64,000 nt of DNA from positions 29,880 to 93,879 of IMG/VR virus record IMGVR_UViG_3300028388_005362; one strand, 5' to 3'. The notes under the pieces were generated by a model that made no database searches, was not told the DNA's origin, and saw only the letters and a program-made list of their open reading frames with translations. The position numbers were made by a program, and so were the translations under genes. This DNA comes from a virus. Position 1 is the first letter of the stretch, and every line of letters starts with the position of its first letter. This document shows positions 59,076-64,000 of the stretch, piece by piece.

Positions 59076-59577
59076 ACAGGTCGCCATCACATTCAGTGAA
59101 CTGAAAGCATACGCCAGGGACTGGAATTTCGCCCGGATCGTTATATTTGAGAAGATTCTGGCGCTTTACAGCCGATATGGGGTGCAGATCCGGCTTTCCC
59201 GCAGGGATCTGATGCGTGAGATCGATCTTTTATCCCGAAGAAACATCCAGGCATCCCTGGATTACTTCGAAAAGCAGGGATTCCTTGAGGTATTGCCCAC
59301 TCCCCATGGAAAAACCACTACCCTCCTGCTGAATACCCAGAAGATAGTGGACTCTGCCCACATTATCTACCGCACAGACCGCTTCAAAGACCCGGAAGAA
59401 TCCTTGGCTTTCCTGGATATGAAACGTCAATACCTTAAAGGGCTGCTCAGGACCGTTTCCCTGCAGTTGGATGAGGATACTTACACCCCAGAATTCGGAT
59501 TCCCTGTTGGGAGTCCAACGTGCACAGTTGACCAAAAAACACTAAAAGAGAGTCCAACGTACACACAACAGTATTAA
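59050..59577 (+). CDS. Winged-helix-like protein, 175 aa
   Basis: Residues about 10-95 read as DNA-binding: LKAYARDWNFARIVIFEKIL, then SRRDLMREIDLLSRRNIQASLDYFEKQGFL, with KTTTLLLN as the wing. The family of replication-initiation or plasmid-type wHTH proteins looks similar. The C-terminal part is acidic with many Thr/Ser. It sits in the operon after the control region. Starts inside the previous gene (26-base overlap). Confidence 0.6.
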   Translation: MQTQKKPPKQVAITFSELKAYARDWNFARIVIFEKILALYSRYGVQIRLSRRDLMREIDLLSRRNIQASLDYFEKQGFLEVLPTPHGKTTTLLLNTQKIVDSAHIIYRTDRFKDPEESLAFLDMKRQYLKGLLRTVSLQLDEDTYTPEFGFPVGSPTCTVDQKTLKESPTYTQQY

Positions 59578-59615
59578 TAGTAATATATAGTAATATAATA
59601 GAAGTTAGTAGAATT

Positions 59616-59927
59616 ATGAAGACTATAGAGACCAGCGCCGATGCCCTGCAAGAGGAAGGCAAGACCTACCAGGTTTCGCCAGGTCATCGCCCATCTTACT
59701 GCCTCAGAAGGGCGGAATTCTATCTTCACCTTCTCTGGAGTGAGACATCGATAAAGAAATTTAAAGCCCGCTCAGGCCGTCAGCGCAAGCTCAGACGGGT
59801 ACAGATCCTGGTCGGACAAACAACCAAACAAGCCCATGAGGATGTAGGTACGGGAATCGTATACAAAGACGATAAAGGAATGCCCACCTGGATTATCTGG
59901 AGCAAATGTCAAATCATTAAACAGTAG
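59616..59927 (+). CDS. Small basic protein of unknown function, 103 aa
   Basis: Starts with a charged helix (KTIETSADALQEEGKTY), then a basic middle (KKFKARSGRQRKLRRVQIL) and a beta end (GTGIVYKDDKGMPTWIIWS). Likely binds nucleic acid. Precedes the Tad2-like gene by a few bases. No family recognised. Confidence 0.6.
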   Translation: MKTIETSADALQEEGKTYQVSPGHRPSYCLRRAEFYLHLLWSETSIKKFKARSGRQRKLRRVQILVGQTTKQAHEDVGTGIVYKDDKGMPTWIIWSKCQIIKQ

Positions 59928-59931
59928 TATT

Positions 59932-60411
59932 ATGCAAACTTACATTGGAACCAAGATCATTGAAGCACGTCCTATGAACAGGGGAGATTACAACCTTTAC
60001 AGGGGCTGGGATATACCCGAGGACGAAAATCCTGACGATACAGGATACCTCGTTCGATACCCCGATGGTTATGAAAGCTGGTCTCCCAGCAAGCAATTCG
60101 AAGCTGCTTACAAGGTGATGGATTCGGATATGGACTTCGGTACCGCACTTCTGGGCCTCAAGCAGGGCAAGAAGATTGCCCGACAGGGGTGGAATGGAAA
60201 AGGCATGTTCTTATTCCTTCTGCCTGCAGGAACCATTCCCAAATCGGCTATCCATGACCCCATGCTCAAAAGCATACTCTCTGACAATGGCAAGGACCAT
60301 TTTGAAGCCTTAGGCTCTATTCGTATGAAAACTGCCGATGACAAGATCCTTACCGGCTGGCTGGCTTCTCAGACAGATATGTTGGCAGAGGATTGGGTAT
60401 TTGTAGATTAA
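59932..60411 (+). CDS. Tad2-like (DUF2829) anti-Thoeris candidate with an N-terminal domain
   Basis: 159 aa. From about residue 68: DFGTALLGLKQGKKIARQGWNGKGM and LTGWLASQTDMLAEDWVFVD match the DUF2829 pattern (F-G-x-A-L-x-x-L-K-x-G-K-x-(V/I)-A-R-x-G-W-N-G-K-G-M ... W-L-A-S-Q-T-D-M-L-A-x-D-W). Tad2 proteins sequester the gcADPR signal of the Thoeris defence system. The first 60 residues are another small domain (YNLYRGWDIPEDEN, YLVRYPDGYESWSPS) often seen in phages next to DUF2829. Fusion of both is the form seen here. Terminator follows at once. Confidence 0.85.
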   Translation: MQTYIGTKIIEARPMNRGDYNLYRGWDIPEDENPDDTGYLVRYPDGYESWSPSKQFEAAYKVMDSDMDFGTALLGLKQGKKIARQGWNGKGMFLFLLPAGTIPKSAIHDPMLKSILSDNGKDHFEALGSIRMKTADDKILTGWLASQTDMLAEDWVFVD

Positions 60412-60479
60412 CGAAGAAATGAGCTAAACAGAACAAAGTTCTGAGCCCGTACTGACATCCTGTCACAAATGCACACGAA

Positions 60480-60791
60480 GAGGTATCGTTGGAGGTATCA
60501 CAAAAAACAGCCCGCTAAAAAAGCGGGCTATTTTGTTGATTATCAAGTGATTCGCCTGGGGCTCGAACCCAGGACCCACGCCTTAAAAGGGCGTTGCTCT
60601 ACGCCCTGCTTAATAACTTCCCTACAGATTAAAAACCACCTCTATTTCTTTAATAACGAGCGTTTGCGATGATTTGCGTCTCATTCTGCAAACATAACAA
60701 TATTTGTTATATTGGCAAAAATGGGCTACTTTTACATCGTCTGAGGTATCATTGGAGGTATCTTTTGAAGAGACCCCAAAAAGATACCTCC
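60480..60791. other. attP site: tRNA-Lys 3' fragment with flanking arm-type repeats
   Basis: 60548-60602 is the reverse complement of the 3' part of tRNA-Lys: end of the D stem (GTAGAGC), anticodon arm ACGCC-CTTTTAA-GGCGT with anticodon TTT, T arm CTGGG-TTCGAGC-CCCAG, and acceptor strand GCGAATC with A73. The 5' acceptor strand is absent, so it is not a complete gene, but an attachment core. GAGGTATCGTTGGAGGTATC (60480-60499) and GAGGTATCATTGGAGGTATC (60743-60762) flank it, with an inverted GATACCTCC at 60783-60791: probable arm-type integrase sites. The integrase starts 12 bases on. Confidence 0.75.
60509..60529 (+). terminator. Rho-independent terminator after Tad2-like gene
   Basis: AGCCCGCT (60509-60516) with AGCGGGCT (60522-60529), then ATTTTG; an A-run precedes it, so it may act in both directions. 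It isolates the attP core from transcription from the left. Confidence 0.8.
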
Positions 60792-60802
60792 GAAGCTCTG
60801 TA

Positions 60803-62020
60803 ATGAAGCACAAAATAAAACTCATCCACCCGTCTATCAAGAGGTTACGCACTGCCGAGGGATACCCCATCATGTTGGAGGTATACCTGGGTCGTGGAGA
60901 CCGGATTCGACTCAAATCGGGGTATCATTTTGACAAAGAGGCAGTCTCAGATACTGGATTGGTACGGGGAAGATCTTCCGCTGCAGTGCAGACAAACAAG
61001 CAACTGAAGCGAATGCTGGACAAAGCCCACCAGATTGATGAGATGCTGGGGGCTGAATACACCCGCAAGCAGTTCATGGATGCCTGGAGGGGGATAGACA
61101 AGGAGGATGACCCCAGTGATTTGTTTAAGTACTTTGAAATCGTGATTCCGCAAAAGCCAAAGGGCAGGACAAGGAACTACTTTGTCACCACCTTAAAGCA
61201 CCTGAAGGCATTTCACCCAGATCCCATACCTATATATAAGGTAGACAAGGACTTTGTGGAAGGATACAGGAAATTTTTGGAGGAATGGCTGGCACCCAAT
61301 ACCGTCAGAACGCATCTATCTAAGCTCAGAAACGTGCTCAATCTGGCGGTGGGAGACAAGAATATGGACCTGAAGGGGTATGTACCTCCTTTTATGACCA
61401 ACCGCTTACTCCCTGCTCCCGTGCGCAAGACAAGGGACCGCTCGTTGAATCCCCGGCTGATTCAGCGATTGTTCGAGCTTCCGACAGCCAAAGGCAGACG
61501 CCACTACAAGTCCCAGCGGCTGTATCATTTGTCCTATCTTTGTTATGGGGCTAACCTGATTGACCTGGCATTGCTCAAGCAGTCATCCATCGTTGGGGGA
61601 ACCCTGGAGTTTGACCGCAGCAAAACGGGTCGTCAGATTCCACCGGTGGTGATAACCTCCGAGATGGAGCAGATCTTTGAGGATCTGAAGCCCTACTGCA
61701 AGGAAGATTACCTGGTCCACATCCTCAAGGATGAGTTCAACTGGCACAACGTCAGAACACGGGTTGACCGCTGGGACAGACACATCAACGACTGGTTGAG
61801 CTCAGCCTGTGATGTACTGGGAATACAGCCCAAGGTGACCTTCTATTCGGCCCGGCATAGTTTTGCCCAACATTTGCGCTACGCGGATAAGAGCGATTCG
61901 TTCATTGCCAGGTTCTTGGCGCACTCCTCAGAGAGTACGGTCAAGGGATACCTGGTCAACCATGATGTAAAACAATTAATTGAAGTTCAGGATAGCCTGC
62001 TTCAGCAACGTAAACCATAA
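60803..62020 (+). CDS. int: Tyrosine recombinase, phage integrase
   Basis: 405 aa from ATG 60803; the frame continues upstream, but that part covers the arm-type repeats. Core-binding domain at about 100-210, catalytic domain after 225. Catalytic set: Lys274 (SKTGRQ), Arg351 and His352 (YSARHS), His374 (FLAHSS), nucleophile Tyr383 (KGYL). The first catalytic arginine, expected in the C-x-G motif, is Tyr248 (CYGAN). In the CTnDOT integrase the same residue is Ser, so activity may persist. The adjacent attP fits tRNA-Lys integration. Followed 11 bases later by a related gene. Confidence 0.88.
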   Translation: MKHKIKLIHPSIKRLRTAEGYPIMLEVYLGRGDRIRLKSGYHFDKEAVSDTGLVRGRSSAAVQTNKQLKRMLDKAHQIDEMLGAEYTRKQFMDAWRGIDKEDDPSDLFKYFEIVIPQKPKGRTRNYFVTTLKHLKAFHPDPIPIYKVDKDFVEGYRKFLEEWLAPNTVRTHLSKLRNVLNLAVGDKNMDLKGYVPPFMTNRLLPAPVRKTRDRSLNPRLIQRLFELPTAKGRRHYKSQRLYHLSYLCYGANLIDLALLKQSSIVGGTLEFDRSKTGRQIPPVVITSEMEQIFEDLKPYCKEDYLVHILKDEFNWHNVRTRVDRWDRHINDWLSSACDVLGIQPKVTFYSARHSFAQHLRYADKSDSFIARFLAHSSESTVKGYLVNHDVKQLIEVQDSLLQQRKP

Positions 62021-62031
62021 ACAATAAGACC

Positions 62032-63129
62032 ATGGGAGTTTTTAGAGTAGAAAGAGACACTAAGGGGCTGGTGAAGGTTGTGTGGGAGAACCACAGCAAC
62101 CACACCGATCGTTTTGCCTTGTCTACTGGTGTGAAGGTCTCCCAGGAGAACTTCCACTCAGGTCGGGTCTTGGATACAGACCCCCACCACAAGTTCAAAA
62201 ACGAGGTTATCAAGGAGTACTTCTCCGAGATCATCTCTCTGGTGATTCGCTGTAACAAGCAGAACAACCAGACTAACGCCAAACTGTTGGAAGGAATGTG
62301 GAGTGCACGTCAGGACGGAGTCAATTTTGACTATGTCATCCAGTACAAAACGTGGGCCGAAAGCAAATACCTGGATAAGGGGTATAGCGAGCAGACCCTC
62401 AAGAATGTAATGGGACACGCCAATCTGATCTCCGAGTTCGAAGCTCATCGCCGCATGTCCCTGGATGTGTCTGTGTTTGACAAAGCGACCATGGATGAGT
62501 TGGTGGTTTACATGCAGCTGCACAAACAGTATACTGACCAGCACGTGCTGCGCCAGGTCCGAATGGTCAAGACCTTCTTGAGCGAGCGGTATCCTGTGGC
62601 AGACTGGGGCTGGATAAAATATCGTCCGATGTCAACCCGGATTCACTGGCTCAACGACAGTGACATCCAGCTGCTGCAGCGAACACAGCTTGAGCCTCGC
62701 CTTAACCAGGTACGGGAAATGCTGTTGGTGATGATAGGAGGAGGACTAAGTCTGCAGGACATGTTCAGGCGTCAGAAGTTTGTCCGGGGATTCCGTTCCC
62801 GGTACTACGAGCTGGCAATTGAGTTGTACAAGGATCACACTCGTGTGGACCCGGACGAAGAACGCTTTGAGGGCCAGTTGCGTGAGGTTCTCTACAAGTG
62901 TGAGATAGAACGTCAAGTGGAAACAGACAGCGGACAGTACGTACCTTTATATATGGCGGTATCTGGTTCCCTGGGATTTGACACCTATGTGATGGAAGCA
63001 CTCATTCGTGGGTACAGCCCTTACAAGTTGTTCTACAGTTTACCTATGGCCCACTGGCAATTGTTCTATCCTTATATACGAGAGCGGAATCGCTACAACA
63101 AAGAGCTCAAAAAGTTCAAAGGGTTCTAA
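62032..63129 (+). CDS. Degenerate tyrosine-recombinase-like protein, probable partner of the integrase
   Basis: 365 aa. The N-terminal 200 residues have the arm- and core-binding fold of recombinases (TLKNVMGHANLISEFEAHRRM, RQVRMVKTFLSERYP). The catalytic half starts like box I (MLLVMIGGGLSLQDM) but has no Arg there, no SKT lysine, no R-H pair and no terminal Tyr. So it is probably inactive as an enzyme. It is co-transcribed with the integrase (11-base gap), and a hetero-oligomer role is inferred. Alternative: decayed duplicate. Confidence 0.75.
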   Translation: MGVFRVERDTKGLVKVVWENHSNHTDRFALSTGVKVSQENFHSGRVLDTDPHHKFKNEVIKEYFSEIISLVIRCNKQNNQTNAKLLEGMWSARQDGVNFDYVIQYKTWAESKYLDKGYSEQTLKNVMGHANLISEFEAHRRMSLDVSVFDKATMDELVVYMQLHKQYTDQHVLRQVRMVKTFLSERYPVADWGWIKYRPMSTRIHWLNDSDIQLLQRTQLEPRLNQVREMLLVMIGGGLSLQDMFRRQKFVRGFRSRYYELAIELYKDHTRVDPDEERFEGQLREVLYKCEIERQVETDSGQYVPLYMAVSGSLGFDTYVMEALIRGYSPYKLFYSLPMAHWQLFYPYIRERNRYNKELKKFKGF

Positions 63130-63134
63130 ACAAC

Positions 63135-63161
63135 AAACCCCCGGCATACCACCGGGGGTTT
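63135..63161 (+). terminator. Rho-independent terminator after recombinase pair
   Basis: AAACCCCCGG (63135-63144) with CCGGGGGTTT (63152-63161), then TTATTT. Strong stem, 7-base loop. Confidence 0.88.
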
Positions 63162-63244
63162 TTATTTACCCAACAACACCGGGTAAATGTTTCACCACCG
63201 CAAATCTACACAAAATTTACAACTGTTTGTGGATAAAAGGTCCC

Positions 63245-63252
63245 TATATTTG
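63245..63252 (+). promoter_or_regulatory. Second possible promoter, upstream of the paired-site promoter
   Basis: TATATTTG at 63245-63252 is a full -7 box, with TTTG at 63226-63229 as a possible -33 element, 15 bases apart (closer than usual). It lies 10 bases before the first operator-like site. Confidence 0.4.
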
Positions 63253-63261
63253 GCGACCTAA

Positions 63262-63329
63262 CCATAATAATATTCTGTATAACGTATAGTATTCCTTATA
63301 TTTGTTCTCATAACAGAATATAATTATGG
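63262..63329 (+). promoter_or_regulatory. Promoter with two operator-like sites in mirror arrangement
   Basis: TATATTTG (63297-63304) is a -7 box. 63262-63278 is CCATAAT-AAT-ATTCTGT and 63313-63329 is ACAGAAT-ATA-ATTATGG; the two are inverted copies of each other, 34 bp apart, with the box 18 bp after the first and 8 bp before the second. The second covers the start codon of the next gene. Confidence 0.7.
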
Positions 63330-63628
63330 ATATAGTCAAACCGGGAGTGGTATTCGAGCTGAAGAATTTGGAGGCTGATTCTGTCCAGACCATTCGGTTC
63401 GTAGAGAAAGTAGCTGGCAAGTTAATGCCCGGAACGACCAACGAAGAAGTCATCCAAATGATGATCGAACGCTTCTACCACCTCCAGAAGGAGGGTCCCT
63501 CGGTGGAAAACCAGATGATTCTCATGCTTTTAAAGGACATCAGACGCACACTGGTTCGCCGACAACAGAAGAAATTCCAGAGAAAACAGCAGGCAGGACA
63601 TGAAAAAGAAGTTAAAAGTACCCTTTAG
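63326..63628 (+). CDS. Helical protein of unknown function, first gene of the right-end operon, 100 aa
   Basis: Short N-terminal strand (MDIVKPGVVFELKN), then helices with ADSVQTIRFVEKVAGK and EEVIQMMIERFYHL, and a very basic tail (RRTLVRRQQKKFQRKQQ). It could be a small DNA-binding protein and, given the operator-like site over its start codon, an autoregulator; that is speculation. Overlaps the next gene by 29 bases. Confidence 0.6.
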   Translation: MDIVKPGVVFELKNLEADSVQTIRFVEKVAGKLMPGTTNEEVIQMMIERFYHLQKEGPSVENQMILMLLKDIRRTLVRRQQKKFQRKQQAGHEKEVKSTL

Positions 63629-63935
63629 CAAACAGGAGTATATTGCCACATACGTAAAGTTGCTCAACGGGGTCTTCGATTTGACCCCCAGAGAACTGCA
63701 AGCCCTCACCATCTTCCTGCAAAAGGATTTGAAGACTCCTGCTACAACTCCCGCCCGTAAAGCCGCTCTGGAGCAAATGAAGCTCACCTCTCCGATGGCA
63801 ATCAACAATCTGGTCAAATCCCTGCGCACCAAAGGAGCTATCCTTGGAGAGCCGGGAGACTACCAATACCACCCCATACTCAGAATAGACAAGAGACCCG
63901 CACAGTTAATATACGAATTCGATGAACAAGTCTGA
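63600..63935 (+). CDS. Winged-helix-like protein, 111 aa
   Basis: FDLTPRELQALTIFLQ, then SPMAINNLVKSLRTKGAIL and YQYHPILRID: a helix-turn-helix with a wing, as in MarR/phage regulatory proteins. Starts inside the previous gene and is followed by an overlapping ATG. Function unknown. Confidence 0.6.
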   Translation: MKKKLKVPFSKQEYIATYVKLLNGVFDLTPRELQALTIFLQKDLKTPATTPARKAALEQMKLTSPMAINNLVKSLRTKGAILGEPGDYQYHPILRIDKRPAQLIYEFDEQV

Positions 63936-64000
63936 AGCAGTTAAGAACCGAGAAGAACTGGTACGCCAGGTAGCCGAGGAGATAGGCTCTTCTTTGGAAG
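63922..64000 (+). CDS. Start of a gene cut by the window end
   Basis: ATG 63922 overlaps the previous stop by 14 bases; 26 codons are visible (MNKSEAVKNREELVRQV...), a charged helix. Nothing more can be said. Confidence 0.5.
   Translation, partial: MNKSEAVKNREELVRQVAEEIGSSLE

Noticed and set aside
60546-60620. Complete tRNA-Lys gene
   Set aside because: The 5' acceptor strand (expected GATTCGC) is not present, so only a 3' fragment exists; interpreted as attP.
60469-60672. 67-codon frame over the attP site
   Set aside because: Covers the terminator and tRNA-Lys fragment; no homologue pattern.
1-64000. CRISPR array
   Set aside because: No regularly spaced repeats of 25-40 bases with unique spacers were seen.

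Overview
The window looks like part of a temperate, tailed double-stranded DNA phage of a Bacteroidota host. Four things point there. The best promoters carry the Bacteroidota -7 box TAnnTTTG, and most genes lack a Shine-Dalgarno sequence. The integrase is of the Bacteroidota type. The gene set (giant virion proteins with a DxDxD RNA-polymerase-like motif, UDG, DnaG-like primase, DnaB-like helicase, rIIA/rIIB) recalls crAss-like phages. Relationship to Crassvirales is inferred from gene content only. Both ends of the window cut through genes, so this is not a complete genome.

Layout. (1) 1-19034, plus strand: the end of a structural operon with almost no gaps. It holds the tail of one protein, two proteins of 302 and 698 aa, a 3975-aa giant with a DFDVD motif and a C-terminal HExxH peptidase-like region, and a 1259-aa protein. 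(2) 19031-43247, minus strand: an early or replication block. It runs from a helicase/polymerase core (family A polymerase, SF2 helicase, DnaB-like helicase, RecA-like Sak4-type ATPase, SSB-like protein, primase, RusA-like resolvase) through rIIA/rIIB, a PD-(D/E)XK nuclease, zinc ribbons, a DnaA domain IV-like protein and UDG to an Lrp/AsnC regulator. Many small genes of unknown function overlap by ATGA and look translationally coupled. (3) 43281-48949: two exported proteins, one a 1665-aa protein with six about 130-aa modules, the other a short protein that looks like one such module. (4) 48973-57630: small accessory genes (GNAT, macro-like protein, paired zinc-finger proteins, PAS protein, micro-proteins), a tRNA-like element and an approximately 0.83-kb hairpin-rich non-coding region. 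(5) 57631-64000, plus strand: a palindrome-rich control region, a small operon ending in a Tad2-like (DUF2829) anti-Thoeris candidate, an attP site made of the 3' part of tRNA-Lys, a tyrosine recombinase, a degenerate recombinase-like partner, and the start of another operon.

How it may work. Structural genes and early genes are transcribed in opposite directions and converge at 19031-19034. If the DFDVD protein is a virion RNA polymerase, it would enter the cell with the DNA and start early transcription. The replication genes form a nearly complete replisome. The right-hand module supplies integration into a tRNA-Lys gene.

The most striking unexplained signal is a family of 17-bp operator-like sites (consensus ACAGAAT-N3-ATTCTGT). 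Three promoters far apart (63.3 kb, 48.9 kb, 55.6 kb) carry a pair of these sites exactly 34 bp apart around the -7 box, and weaker or single versions occur at 28.7, 22.4 and 53.3 kb. This suggests one phage regulator controls the operon after the integrases, the exported giant, the SSB operon, the nuclease operon and the PAS gene. No regulator gene could be assigned with certainty.
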